A DNA stretch of 64,000 nt, from assembly GCA_903904815.1 (NCBI GenBank), contig CAIVDU010000071.1, positions 144,673 to 208,672 of the forward strand. The letters run 5' to 3'. A program made the position numbers and the translations under genes. Below the pieces are notes generated by a model. That model was not told the DNA's origin, searched no databases, and saw nothing but the letters and a program-made list of their open reading frames with translations. Numbering within the stretch: the stretch's first letter is position 1; every line of letters begins with the position of its first letter. This DNA comes from an uncultured Armatimonadota bacterium (GTDB lineage Bacteria > Armatimonadota > Fimbriimonadia > Fimbriimonadales > Fimbriimonadaceae). Positions 53,050 through 62,227 of the stretch are shown here, piece after piece.

Positions 53050-54132
53050 ATGTCCGACGGCTTATTTCGCACTTCTCTCTATTCTGCCCACGTCAAAGCG
53101 GGAGCTCGCATGGTTCCCTTTGCCGGATGGGAGATGCCGGTGCAGTATGCCAGCGTCATCGCCGAGGCGAAGGCCGTACGCGAAGGGGTTGGAATGTTCG
53201 ACGTCAGCCACATGGGGCGGCTCATTATCAAGGGCCCGGACGCTCTCGAGTTCTTGGAGAGGGTGACCTCGAACGACGTAGCGAAGCTTGGTGACAATGT
53301 CGGTCAGTATTCGCTCCTCCCTAATCCGGAAGGCGGTTGCGTCGACGATATCATCGTCTACCACCTCGAAGGCGACGAGTTTCGTATGGTCGTCAACGCT
53401 AGCAATCACGACAAGGATGTGAGCTGGCTCAAAGGCCACCTTCCCATCGGACTGGAAATCGTGGACCGGACACCAGAGACCGCGATGATTGCCGTCCAGG
53501 GGCCGACCGCCACCGAGACGCTTGCAACGATCTCGAATGAAGCGAAGGCGCTTCGAGACGCGCCCGCATTTGGAATCGTGCACACGAAAATCGCTGGCAT
53601 CGACTGCTTCGCCGCTCGTTCCGGATACACCGGCGAGGATGGCTACGAACTGGTCTGCTCGGCCGCTGATTCTGAATCCCTATGGGACGCCCTGGTTGAA
53701 GCCGGTGTCACGCCATGCGGACTCGCATCTCGAGACACCCTCCGAGTCGAAGCCGGACTCCCCCTCTATGGCCATGAACTGAACGATACTTTGAGTCCGA
53801 TAGCCGTTGGGTTGGGTTGGGTCGTGAGCAAGACGAAGAGCTTCATTGGCAGCGACATCATCAACGCGGCTCGCACGAACGGCACTCCCATGAAGATCCA
53901 AGGCGTACGGCTGTCAGTCAAACGCCTGATCCCCGTTGGAGCGAAGGTCTGCGTGGACGGGAACGAAGTCGGAGAAATCACGAGCGGAGTCGTTTCCCCG
54001 CTTCTCGACGCCGCGATCGGCTTCGCCCTTCTGAACGCGGACGTCAAAATTGAGACTCCCTGCACCGTCGACCTACGTGGAAAGCCCGAGGCCGGAGTGG
54101 TGGTTAGCAAGCGATTCTACAAGCGTAAGTAA
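53050..54132 (+). CDS. gcvT: Glycine cleavage system aminomethyltransferase (T-protein)
   Basis: 360 residues. It transfers the aminomethyl carbon from the H-protein to tetrahydrofolate, giving methylene-THF and ammonia. Seen: AGARMVPFAGWEMPVQY, GMFDVSHMGR, NPEGGCVDDIIVY, RSGYTGEDGYEL, and GLASRDTLRVEAGLPLYGHEL, then the C-terminal barrel with VGEITSGVVSPLLDAAIGFALL. All folate-site signatures are intact. gcvH and gcvP are not adjacent in the window. Confidence 0.95.
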   Translation: MSDGLFRTSLYSAHVKAGARMVPFAGWEMPVQYASVIAEAKAVREGVGMFDVSHMGRLIIKGPDALEFLERVTSNDVAKLGDNVGQYSLLPNPEGGCVDDIIVYHLEGDEFRMVVNASNHDKDVSWLKGHLPIGLEIVDRTPETAMIAVQGPTATETLATISNEAKALRDAPAFGIVHTKIAGIDCFAARSGYTGEDGYELVCSAADSESLWDALVEAGVTPCGLASRDTLRVEAGLPLYGHELNDTLSPIAVGLGWVVSKTKSFIGSDIINAARTNGTPMKIQGVRLSVKRLIPVGAKVCVDGNEVGEITSGVVSPLLDAAIGFALLNADVKIETPCTVDLRGKPEAGVVVSKRFYKRK

Positions 54133-54673
54133 AGGGATGCCGTTTTTGGGATGGTGGTTCGAGTGACACCTGATCCTCGAATTTTCGAGCGACCGGGCCG
54201 GAGTGTGGGAAGGTGATCCCAAGTGCCGGATGCCTAGGACGAGGGCATCGCATTGCGCTATGAAGCACGCGCCATCATGGATGTACGGCGGCCCGCCTAT
54301 ACATTTACAAGGCGGAGAATGATTCGTGTCTCCGCGGTCCGCCTGCCAACTTGAGGCACCGCTAAGCCGATTCTTCCGGACTACAAACTGCCGACTTCAT
54401 TAGGAGCAAGTCAGAATCCATTGGCGGAGAATGACTCCCATTCGGCTTTCCGATACCGCTAACCTTCCTCAGACATTGTCCGCCTGTGGATCTTGGCCCG
54501 CTGGGTGGCTCCAGCGGGGGACTTCGTTGAGCAACCTACTCAGCCGGACTCCATCCCCGCCTCGCTCAGCTTCACCTTTGAGGGTCTCCCGAGAACCTAG
54601 CAAATACCCCTGTGGATTTCCAGGGTGACCGCCGACACTACTGATGGGCCGCAATGGGCCATCTACAAAGGCG
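54133..54673 (+). other. Intergenic region between gcvT and the flagellar operon
   Basis: 541 nt with no convincing gene. It contains copy B of the dispersed element (54213-54406) and a 12-nt direct repeat (GGCGGAGAATGA at 54311 and 54423). No sigma54- or sigma28-type flagellar promoter consensus was found before flgB. Confidence 0.5.
54213..54406 (+). repeat. Dispersed intergenic element, copy B (candidate structured RNA)
   Basis: Second copy of the 33763-33950 element. Its first 27 nt align without gaps to copy A (21 identities), and its last 34 nt (54373-54406) match with one difference. Here AGGCGGA (54310-54316) pairs with TCCGCCT (54338-54344) to close a hairpin over the conserved GAATGATTCGTG block. 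Copy A has different bases on both sides. It lies between gcvT and flgB. Confidence 0.7.
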
Positions 54674-55039
54674 ATGCTAGACAACCTCTTTTCACCCCAG
54701 CTCGGGAACATGCAGCGAGCGCTTGACCAGACGACTAAGCGTCAGGCGTTGATCATGACCAACATGGCGAACGTCAACGTCCCTGGATATAAGAGAAAGG
54801 ACATCGACTTCCACGTCGCTCTGCAAGGCCATATCGCCGAGCAGTACAAGATGGACCTCGAGCAGAAGGCTGCCCAAGATGCCAGCGATCAGACAAGCAT
54901 CCGAGTCGACGGCAACAACGTCGACATGGAGAAAGAGGTCATGTCTGTTCATGAGACCGCCCTTCACTTTGAGGCTCTCACGAACATCACCTCAACTTAC
55001 TTCGCAAACCTCAAGAACGTGATTCGGGAAGGCAAATAA
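54674..55039 (+). CDS. flgB: Flagellar proximal rod protein FlgB
   Basis: About 121 residues from ATG 54674 (MLDNLFSPQLGNMQRALDQTTKRQ). FlgB forms part of the rod between MS ring and hook. The N-terminal helix is followed by the rod-family motif MANVNVPGYKRKDIDF (the N-x-x-x-x-x-T/V-P-G-Y block), and the C-terminal helix is EVMSVHETALHFEALTNITSTYFANLKNVI. First gene of a long flagellar operon; flgC starts 2 nt after its stop. Confidence 0.92.
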   Translation: MLDNLFSPQLGNMQRALDQTTKRQALIMTNMANVNVPGYKRKDIDFHVALQGHIAEQYKMDLEQKAAQDASDQTSIRVDGNNVDMEKEVMSVHETALHFEALTNITSTYFANLKNVIREGK

Positions 55040-55041
55040 CC

Positions 55042-55431
55042 ATGACACTTAATGGCGCAATGCAGGTTTCAGCAAGCGGCATGACCGCGGAGCGATTTCG
55101 AATGGACGTCATCTCTTCGAACATTGCCAACGCAAACTCGGTACAAGCGGGAACGAACGACCCTTATCGTCGGCGCGAAGTCGTGGTGGAAGGTGGTCAA
55201 CAAGGCGTTCACATTGTGCAGGTAGTCGAAGACCAGACCCCCTTTCAGTGGAAGCACGACCCAGGGAACCCTCGCGCAAACAAAGACGGGGATGTTCAAG
55301 AAAGCAACATTCAGCCCGTGACCGAAATGGTCGACATGATGGGCGCGAGCCGTGCTTACGAAGCCAATGTTGCCGCGTTCAACGCAGCCAAGGGCATGGT
55401 CAAAAGTGCTCTGACAATTTCAAGGGTCTAA
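55042..55431 (+). CDS. flgC: Flagellar rod protein FlgC
   Basis: 129 residues, near the usual length. Seen: the N-terminal rod motif SASGMTAERFRMDVISSNIANANSV, the beta middle (EVVVEGGQQGVHIVQVVED), and the C-terminal NIQPVTEMVDMMGASRAYEANVAAFNAAKGM typical of FlgC/FlgG axial proteins. It is secreted by the flagellar type III system to form the proximal rod. Confidence 0.94.
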   Translation: MTLNGAMQVSASGMTAERFRMDVISSNIANANSVQAGTNDPYRRREVVVEGGQQGVHIVQVVEDQTPFQWKHDPGNPRANKDGDVQESNIQPVTEMVDMMGASRAYEANVAAFNAAKGMVKSALTISRV

Positions 55432-55487
55432 CCGGATAGGTTCGACATTCCTAACGATTTTCAATTCTTTCTTTCCTGAACGAAACC

Positions 55488-55805
55488 ATGATCTCCGTAA
55501 ATCCAGCCATCCAGAATGCGATGACGCAGGGGCTCCTATCGGCTCCCCAGCTCAAATCGCCGTCGGTGGGTGGAGCGCAGGGGGCGGACTTTGGAAACCA
55601 GCTCGCTGAGATGCTGAATTCGGTTAATGATGCTCAGAACAATGCTCAAACGAAGCAGGAAGATCTCATCACGGCAAGAAAACCGACAGAAGTACACGAC
55701 GTCATGATCGCGATGGAAAAGGCGAGTACCACGATGCAACTCACGCTCGCCGTACGCAACAAAATGCTGGAAGCGTATCAGGAGATCGAAAGACTACAGG
55801 TTTAG
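55488..55805 (+). CDS. fliE: Flagellar hook-basal body protein FliE
   Basis: 105 residues, matching FliE in size and in its C-terminal helices: FGNQLAEMLNSVNDAQNNAQ, then VHDVMIAMEKASTTMQLTLAVRNKMLEAYQEI (the conserved core). FliE joins the MS ring to the proximal rod. It sits in the standard place between flgC and fliF. Confidence 0.94.
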   Translation: MISVNPAIQNAMTQGLLSAPQLKSPSVGGAQGADFGNQLAEMLNSVNDAQNNAQTKQEDLITARKPTEVHDVMIAMEKASTTMQLTLAVRNKMLEAYQEIERLQV

Positions 55806-55890
55806 GTTCGGATCGCCCGACTTGGGCTGTTCCGGATAGCGTAGGCGGAACGCGAAGCTTCATCCGCATTTAGTTGAGAGTTAAACAAGA

Positions 55891-57540
55891 ATGGGCGGCC
55901 TTTTACTAACGATCAAGAACTGGTGGGAAAGAGCGGATCGCAATCAGCGCATCATCACCCTCGGCGGCGCAGGACTTCTAGGTCTTCTTCTGCTTGGCAC
56001 GTTCTTGTTCGCCTCGCGTCCCCATTACGCCCCGCTTTTTTCCGGAATGGATGATGCCGAGCGCGGCCAAGTGGTCGATGCGATCACTGCAATGGGAATC
56101 GAAGCCAATTATTCGGTCCCCGGCGAAGTTCAGGTACCCGCCGATAAACGCGAGGAAATCAAGATGCGCCTCGCTTCCACCGGCAAACTCCCCAAAAGCG
56201 CGCACGTAGGCATCGAAGGTCTCGAAAAGATGAACCTGATGACTACGCCTGCTCAGGAGAAGGTTCGAATTCAGTCCCTCATAGAGGGAGATCTCGATCG
56301 CACGATCGAAACCCTCCAGGGAGTGCAGTCGGCGCAGGTCCACATTACCCCGGGTGATGACTCGCCCTTTACCAGCACGAAGAAACCAGCCAGCGCGGTA
56401 GCAACCATCGTCGAGAACGGGACTGGCAACCTGACGGCCGAAAACGGACGCGCTATCGCCACCCTCTTACAGCGGTCCGTACCGGGCCTCGAGCTTCAGA
56501 ACGTCACCGTTTTGAATCAGCACATGGAATTCCTGTTTAACGGTGCGGACCAAAACAGCGTCAAGGACGCCGGAGGGGAGAGATTCGCCCTCGAGGAAGA
56601 GCAGAGCCACCGTCGTGCCCGCGAGATTCAAAGTGAGCTCGACACGGCTTTCGGGGCCGGGACCACAATCGTCTCGGTCCATACCGAGCTTGACCTCGAC
56701 ACACAAAAGCAAACGACTCGGACTGAGACTCCTACCGACGCCATCAACACGCAAAAAATCATTGAGAAAATGGGTGGAGCGGCTGGCAAGGCGCTGGGAG
56801 TTGCCGGACAGGCCTCCAACACCACACCGGTTACCAAAGATGCGGGTGCGGATCCCAAGTCGCAATATTCGCAGTCAAACGAAGTCGTGAACAAGGGCGT
56901 CAGTGTCCTCGAATCGAGCACCGAAAAGACACCCGGCACGGTGAAGAGCCTGGTCATCAACGTGGTGGCGGACTCGACACGGATTGCCGACACCAAGCAG
57001 TTGGCGCTTAAGAGCTTTATCGACGGAGAGGTCAAGAATCACGCGGCTGAGACACAGACTTACGCGACCAACATCACCTTTGTGCCCTTCGACACCGCAA
57101 GCGCAGCAGAGGCACTGAAGCTAGCAGGCGCGGCCGCATCGCAGTCGCGAATGTCTCAGATCATCGCCATGCTCCCAATCGGCGCTCTCCTCTTGATCGC
57201 ACTGATGGTGATGAAGCAGGTTTCCAAGTTCGCCAAAACTCAAACCGCCACATTTGCACTTGCCGATGGAAGCACGATGGCCCTTGGAATGGAGGGCATG
57301 GAAGCTACGCACGTCGGTGATCCGAGCGCGGCAAACATTTTGGCGGCGATCGAGGGCCTTACGGGGACCGGACTTGTGGGCGCCGATGGCCACATTCACT
57401 CTGCAGACCCGGCTCTGGACGTTGAAGACATCAAAGACAAGATTCACATGCCCCTTGAGCAGCTCAAGAAGATGGCCCATGAGAGACCTCAAATGGTCGC
57501 AATGCTAATCAAGAGCCTCCTACTTGAGGATCGACGATGA
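55891..57540 (+). CDS. fliF: Flagellar M-ring protein FliF
   Basis: 549 residues. First helix IITLGGAGLLGLLLLGTFLF, periplasmic ring-building motifs (FSGMDDAERGQVVDAI, GLEKMNLMTTPAQEKVRIQ, GDLDRTIETLQGVQSAQVHI, FTSTKKPASAVATI), second helix IAMLPIGALLLIALMVM, and the cytoplasmic FliG-binding tail (LEQLKKMAHERPQMVAMLIKSLLLE). It builds the MS ring around the export gate. Ends in an ATGA overlap with fliG. Confidence 0.95.
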   Translation: MGGLLLTIKNWWERADRNQRIITLGGAGLLGLLLLGTFLFASRPHYAPLFSGMDDAERGQVVDAITAMGIEANYSVPGEVQVPADKREEIKMRLASTGKLPKSAHVGIEGLEKMNLMTTPAQEKVRIQSLIEGDLDRTIETLQGVQSAQVHITPGDDSPFTSTKKPASAVATIVENGTGNLTAENGRAIATLLQRSVPGLELQNVTVLNQHMEFLFNGADQNSVKDAGGERFALEEEQSHRRAREIQSELDTAFGAGTTIVSVHTELDLDTQKQTTRTETPTDAINTQKIIEKMGGAAGKALGVAGQASNTTPVTKDAGADPKSQYSQSNEVVNKGVSVLESSTEKTPGTVKSLVINVVADSTRIADTKQLALKSFIDGEVKNHAAETQTYATNITFVPFDTASAAEALKLAGAAASQSRMSQIIAMLPIGALLLIALMVMKQVSKFAKTQTATFALADGSTMALGMEGMEATHVGDPSAANILAAIEGLTGTGLVGADGHIHSADPALDVEDIKDKIHMPLEQLKKMAHERPQMVAMLIKSLLLEDRR

Positions 57541-58550
57541 GAAAGAAACAGGAAGATTTAACCAATCGCCAGAAGGCGGCCGTCATGTTGATGGTGCTCG
57601 GACCCGAGCTCTCTGGCCCTATCGTTCGAGCACTGGAAGAAGACCACATCGAGGGCCTTACGCTTGAGTTGGCACGCTTGGACAAGATTTCGCCAGAACA
57701 GCGAGAAGCGGTCATCCAGGAGTTTTACGAGAGCGCCATCGCTCAGGAATTCATCGCGGAAGGCGGCGTCCAACAGGCACGTGACATGCTCGAAGCGGCT
57801 TTCGGTACCGACAAGGCCGAAGAGGTCATCAAGCGAATCGTAGCCGCCATGCAGGTCGTTCCCTTCGAGTTCCTCAAGAAGGCCGATCCAAGTCAGGTGC
57901 TTTCCTTCATCCAGGACGAACACCCGCAAACGATTGCACTTATCCTCGCCTACATGCCGGTCGGCAACGCAGCGATGATCCTCAGCAAACTTCCGGGCGA
58001 TCTTCGAGCTGAGGTAGCCGCCCGAATCGCGATGATGGAACAGACCCCTCCCGAAGTCATTCGGCGAGTGGAGCAGGTTCTGGAGAAGAAGGTTTCGAGC
58101 ATTCTCAGCCAAGAGCTTTCACAAGCAGGCGGTCCGAAGGCCCTCGTCGACCTCCTAAACCGAGTCGATCGGTCGACCGAGCGACTCATTATCGAGTCCT
58201 TGTCCGACAGCAGCCCTGAACTGGCCGAATCGGTCAAGAACATGATGTTTGTCTTCGAAGACATCATCCAGCTTGACGACCGCGCCATTCAGGCGATTCT
58301 GCGCGAAGTCGACATGAAAGAACTGGCCACCGCGCTCAAGGGTGTCAACAACGACGTCCAGGTCAAGGTGTTCAAGAACATGTCGGAGCGTGCGGTGCAG
58401 ATGCTCAAAGAAGACATGGAGTTCATGGGACCGGTTCGACTACGAGTGGTCGAAGAGGCTCAGCAAAAGATTGTCGCGACGATCCGAAAGCTGGAAGAAG
58501 CCGGCGAAATCGTCGTGGGTCGATCTGGCGAGGAAGACGTCCTCATCTAA
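57537..58550 (+). CDS. fliG: Flagellar motor switch protein FliG
   Basis: 337 residues. FliG links the MS ring to FliM/FliN and carries torque. Seen: QKAAVMLMVLGPELSGPIVRAL, FEFLKKADPSQVLSFIQDEHPQTIALILAYM (the EHPQ motif), and the torque helix region MFVFEDIIQLDDRAIQAILREVDMKELATALKG with its charged residues. The translation start is coupled to fliF. Confidence 0.96.
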   Translation: MRKKQEDLTNRQKAAVMLMVLGPELSGPIVRALEEDHIEGLTLELARLDKISPEQREAVIQEFYESAIAQEFIAEGGVQQARDMLEAAFGTDKAEEVIKRIVAAMQVVPFEFLKKADPSQVLSFIQDEHPQTIALILAYMPVGNAAMILSKLPGDLRAEVAARIAMMEQTPPEVIRRVEQVLEKKVSSILSQELSQAGGPKALVDLLNRVDRSTERLIIESLSDSSPELAESVKNMMFVFEDIIQLDDRAIQAILREVDMKELATALKGVNNDVQVKVFKNMSERAVQMLKEDMEFMGPVRLRVVEEAQQKIVATIRKLEEAGEIVVGRSGEEDVLI

Positions 58551-58562
58551 GGGAGAATTCAT

Positions 58563-59240
58563 ATGCCACAAACTCACGTTGTTCGCTCCTTTGCTTCCCT
58601 GCTCCCAGACGTCAACAATCTTCACGTCGTCTCTCGGCTCCAGCGCTCCAAGGGTCCTACCCCTGAGGAGCAAGTCGAAATGGCAAAAGACGAGGCACGC
58701 CAGCTCGGGCAGATGGAAGGCTACATGGCGGGCCTCGAAAATGGTCGCCGCGACGGCTTAAAAAGCGGTTACGAGGAAGCCTATGCCAAGGCACACGCGG
58801 AAGCGACCGAAAAGTGCAATCGCGAATTGGAAGGGTTGTTCTCGATCCTGGCCGGACACGTCGCCGCCGTGAACGCGGAACTCCCGAAATGGTTTGAGAA
58901 TGCGGAAGAGGAGATGACCGATCGGACAATGACGATCCTCCGACGACTTCTGAATGCTGAGCTCTCGCTGGGCCGAGACCATGCATTGGAGATCGTGAAA
59001 GAATGCCTGGCGGAAGTCACGCATGCCCACAACGTCCGCATCCGGATGAACCCGTTCGATGCCGTCGTAGTATCTCAACACCGCGAGCAGCTTCTGGCTC
59101 TCACTCCCCAGTTGAAGAACATCGACTTTGTCGATGACCCCAGCATCGTGGGAGGCTGCATCGTCGAGAGCGAGGGCGGCGCCATCGATGCCCGTTTCAA
59201 AACGCGCCTGTCCCTCGTCGAGGGAGATCTCGCCGCTTGA
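58563..59240 (+). CDS. fliH: Flagellar export stator protein FliH
   Basis: 225 residues: an N-terminal helical region with coiled-coil character and repeated small-residue spacing (MEGYMAGLENGRRDGLKSGYEEAYAKAHAEA, GxxxG pattern typical of FliH), and a C-terminal domain (RRLLNAELSLGRDHALEIVKECLAEVTHAHNVRIRMNP). FliH binds FliI and docks it to the export gate. It has a clear ribosome-binding site (GGGAGA) and a TTGA overlap with fliI. Confidence 0.88.
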   Translation: MPQTHVVRSFASLLPDVNNLHVVSRLQRSKGPTPEEQVEMAKDEARQLGQMEGYMAGLENGRRDGLKSGYEEAYAKAHAEATEKCNRELEGLFSILAGHVAAVNAELPKWFENAEEEMTDRTMTILRRLLNAELSLGRDHALEIVKECLAEVTHAHNVRIRMNPFDAVVVSQHREQLLALTPQLKNIDFVDDPSIVGGCIVESEGGAIDARFKTRLSLVEGDLAA

Positions 59241-60583
59241 TCAAGCCAGTTGCCTTCGAACGGTTGATTGATGCCGGCAACAAGCCTCTTCGCCGGGTAA
59301 GTGGTCGCGTCGCCGACATCGTCGGTCTTGTCATCGAATCTAACGGCCCGAATTCGCGAATAGGCGACCTCTGCTGGGTCGAATCGGCCTCTAACAAGAG
59401 TGTTTTTGCCGGGGGAGACCGGTTCGAACAAGGCATTCCTTGCGAAGTCGTCGGATTTCGGGGCGACCGCACTTTGCTCATGCCCCTCGGGGAGCTTGAG
59501 GGAGTGCGCGCGGGCTCACTCGTGCACGCAACCGGTTCTTGCTTACGAGTTCCCACTGGAGAAGGCCTGCTTGGGCGTGTGCTCGATGGCCTTGGAAACC
59601 CGATGGATGGTCTGGGTCCACTCAACACCAAGGAGACCTACCCAATTCTCGCGATGCCACCTAGTCCGATGGAGCGAACGATGATCACCCGCCCTATGAT
59701 CACCGGAGTGCGGGCGATCGACGGCGTTCTGACGCTCGGCGAGGGCCAGCGCATGGGTATCTTCGCCGGCTCGGGCGTCGGAAAAAGCACCCTTCTTGGG
59801 ATGATCGCCCGGAATTGCGCGGCGGACGTGAACGTGATTGCCCTCGTGGGAGAACGAGGTCGTGAGGTTCGCGAGTTCCTCGAAAACGATCTCGGTGAAG
59901 AGGGATTGAAACGAAGCGTCGTCGTTTGCGCGACCAGCGAACAGCCCGCGCTCGTCCGGATCAAAGCGGCCATGACGGCCACGGCAATCGCAGAAGCGTT
60001 CCGGGATCAAGGGAAATCGGTGCTGCTCATGATGGACAGCGTCACCCGTTTTGCGATGGCCCAAAGAGAAGTTGGCTTGGCGGTTGGAGAACCCCCCAGT
60101 ACGAAGGGTTACACTCCAAGTGTGTTCGCGATGCTGCCCCGCCTGATGGAAAGAGCGGGAACCGGGAGCAAGGGCGCTATCACTGCCCTCTATACCGTAC
60201 TCGTGGAAGGCGACGACACCAATGAACCGATCGCCGACGCCACTCGAGGAATCCTCGATGGTCACATCCTGCTCGATCGAAAGCTCACGAGTCGCGGTCA
60301 CTACCCGCCCATCAATATCCTTCAAAGCCTTAGCCGAACGATGCCGATGGTTGTGGATGCAAAACAGGTCGAATTCGCGAGGGATCTGCGCGAGCTCTCA
60401 GCTGCCTATCGAGACATCGAAGACCTCGTAAGCATCGGCGCGTACAAGCGCGGAACTCGAATCGCTACCGATCGCGCCCTCGATCGCCATGAGCCGATCA
60501 CTCGGTTCCTCAAGCAGAGAAAGGACGAAAACTCTTCGTGGGACAATACGCTGACCGCGCTGAAGACTGCGCTTTCCGACTAG
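59237..60583 (+). CDS. fliI: Flagellum-specific ATPase FliI
   Basis: 448 residues, homologous to the F1 ATPase beta subunit. Seen: Walker A GIFAGSGVGKSTLLGM, GERGREVREFLENDL, Walker B LLMMDSVTRFAMAQREVGLAVGEPP and TALYTVLVEGDDTNEPIAD. It uses ATP to help unfold and load substrates for flagellar type III export with FliH and FliJ. The start is TTG 59237 overlapping the fliH stop. Confidence 0.96.
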   Translation: MIKPVAFERLIDAGNKPLRRVSGRVADIVGLVIESNGPNSRIGDLCWVESASNKSVFAGGDRFEQGIPCEVVGFRGDRTLLMPLGELEGVRAGSLVHATGSCLRVPTGEGLLGRVLDGLGNPMDGLGPLNTKETYPILAMPPSPMERTMITRPMITGVRAIDGVLTLGEGQRMGIFAGSGVGKSTLLGMIARNCAADVNVIALVGERGREVREFLENDLGEEGLKRSVVVCATSEQPALVRIKAAMTATAIAEAFRDQGKSVLLMMDSVTRFAMAQREVGLAVGEPPSTKGYTPSVFAMLPRLMERAGTGSKGAITALYTVLVEGDDTNEPIADATRGILDGHILLDRKLTSRGHYPPINILQSLSRTMPMVVDAKQVEFARDLRELSAAYRDIEDLVSIGAYKRGTRIATDRALDRHEPITRFLKQRKDENSSWDNTLTALKTALSD

Positions 60584-60653
60584 TGCTTCCCAGGCAATAT
60601 CACCTGAAGAAAGGTGCGAAGTGTGCCGATATTCCAAGTAGGGAGCACACCAA

Positions 60654-61067
60654 ATGTTTGAGTTTCGATTACAAAAAGTTCTTGAGTATCGCGAGATGCT
60701 GGAGGGGAGGGCAAAAGACAGCTACCTCGACTCCCGCGCAGCTCGACTAGAAGTCGAGGCGAGTCTCCTTGTCCTGCACAATCGACGCGGCAATCTGCTT
60801 GAGAACACTCCCTCCGACTTGAACTCTCGACGTGCGCTCGAATCCACACTTCTCCACTTCGACGACCAGGAGCGTTCCGACAATCTCGTATTGAACGTCC
60901 TGAAGGCCGAAGAAGAGACCGCCCTTGAGGCGTGGCAATTCGCGAAGCGCGAAGTCGAGACACTTGCCCGAATGAGGGAAGTCGCGCTTGAGGAATACAA
61001 CCTCGAAGAGAGTCGTAAGGAACAGGCCGCGCTTGACGAGTGGGCCGTGCTTCGGAGGGCAGCATGA
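60654..61067 (+). CDS. fliJ: Flagellar export chaperone FliJ
   Basis: 137 residues, almost wholly helical coiled coil: MFEFRLQKVLEYREMLEGRAKD at the start is a hallmark of FliJ, followed by heptad-like stretches to EALDEWAVLRRAA. FliJ acts as the stalk of the FliI ring. The name relies on position and the N-terminal motif because FliJ diverges quickly. GGGAG stands 8 nt before ATG. Confidence 0.85.
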   Translation: MFEFRLQKVLEYREMLEGRAKDSYLDSRAARLEVEASLLVLHNRRGNLLENTPSDLNSRRALESTLLHFDDQERSDNLVLNVLKAEEETALEAWQFAKREVETLARMREVALEEYNLEESRKEQAALDEWAVLRRAA

Positions 61068-61666
61068 TCCCCTCCGCGCTGGGCCCTGCCGGAATCGATG
61101 AAAGAGTCCAAGAGATCAAGGCTAAGATGGCGTCGTTCTTCGGGACGTCTGAGGACTCTCAGAGTTTTCAGGCCGCTATGTCCAACGCTTCCGGCAAGCA
61201 GATATCCGGCCAACTTTCTGGCTCGATTGGGGGTGGTTATTCACCGATGGGAATCGATGGGCTCGGTCTGTCTCCGGACGGGGCCCAACCTCTGCGCGAC
61301 ATGGCGACCCAGGCCGCGAAAAAGCATGGGGTCGATCCGAATCTCTATCTCGCCCTCATCAATCAGGAATCCTCGTTCAATCCAACCGCAAGGTCGGACA
61401 AAGGCGCTTTGGGACTCGCCCAGTTGATGCCAGGTACCGCTGCCGATCTCGGGGTAACTGACCGACTGAATCCAGCCCAAAGTCTCGATGCAGGGGCCAA
61501 GTACCTCGCCAAGATGTTGGACAAGTTTGGGACTCCTGAACTCGCGCTCGCTGCCTATAACGCAGGTCCAGGCAAAGTCGAAGCGGCGGGTGGAATTCCG
61601 AACAATCCGGAGACTCAAGCGTACGTTGCCAACATCATGGGAGCCTATAACAAGCGTAGACCGTGA
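61064..61666 (+). CDS. Lytic transglycosylase (SLT domain) in the flagellar operon
   Basis: About 200 residues from ATG 61064 (ATGA overlap with fliJ). After a 70-residue linker comes an SLT/lysozyme-like domain: AAKKHGVDPNLYLALINQESSFNP with the catalytic Glu, SDKGALGLAQLMPGTAADLGV and ELALAAYNAGPGKV. It would cut murein to let the rod pass, the role of the FlgJ C-terminal domain in enterobacteria. No Sec signal is seen; the flagellar system itself may export it. Confidence 0.88.
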   Translation: MIPSALGPAGIDERVQEIKAKMASFFGTSEDSQSFQAAMSNASGKQISGQLSGSIGGGYSPMGIDGLGLSPDGAQPLRDMATQAAKKHGVDPNLYLALINQESSFNPTARSDKGALGLAQLMPGTAADLGVTDRLNPAQSLDAGAKYLAKMLDKFGTPELALAAYNAGPGKVEAAGGIPNNPETQAYVANIMGAYNKRRP

Positions 61667-62139
61667 AAAAGGTTATCTTCATTGTCTTGCCGTTGATCGT
61701 AATCCTCGGGGCTGGCGCAGTCGTCGGCCTCAATTACGTCGGCATTCTGAAGATCCCGTTCCTGCCCCATCAGAAGGTCGCCAAAAAGACGACCAAGAAG
61801 ACGACGGTTGCGGCAAAGCCAGTGCCTCCGCCCAAGAAAGCCGACCCTATCCCCCCTCCGACACCACCGCCAAAACCAAAAGTGGAAGTCGTGAAGCCGG
61901 ATGTCGAAGCAGGGGAGAAGAAACTGGCGACCCTGTGGGAGGCGATGGATGCCGCTCAACTCGTTCCAATCGTTCAGGATTGGAAGGATCCCGACGTGGC
62001 CCGCATCCTCGTTCGCATGGACGCTGGTAAGGTCACCGAGTTCCTAGCCGCGCTTGATCCGGTTCGAGCCAGCAAACTCAGTCGAGCGATCGAAGCAGCC
62101 GCCGCGAAGCCAAAACCGACTGCGACTCCTGGTACCTAG
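61663..62139 (+). CDS. MotE-like flagellar protein (MgtE-N-type helical domain)
   Basis: 158 residues: one membrane helix (VIFIVLPLIVILGAGAVVGL), a Lys/Pro-rich spacer (KKTTKKTT...PPPTPPPKPKVE) and a C-terminal domain with repeated helical motifs (KLATLWEAMDAAQLVPIVQDW, VARILVRMDAGKVTEFLAAL, RASKLSRAIEAA) like the MgtE N-terminal/MotE fold. MotE stabilises the stator partner MotC in some bacteria. GTG 61663 overlaps the previous stop. The function here is inferred from fold and neighbours only. Confidence 0.68.
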   Translation: MKKVIFIVLPLIVILGAGAVVGLNYVGILKIPFLPHQKVAKKTTKKTTVAAKPVPPPKKADPIPPPTPPPKPKVEVVKPDVEAGEKKLATLWEAMDAAQLVPIVQDWKDPDVARILVRMDAGKVTEFLAALDPVRASKLSRAIEAAAAKPKPTATPGT

Positions 62140-62227
62140 TCACGTCAAGTAGGGCCAGCGTCCTTGGAAATTTGTCGAACTTGTGTGGGACTGCGAAATC
62201 GGCGTCGCGAAAAGAGCAGAATGTTAC

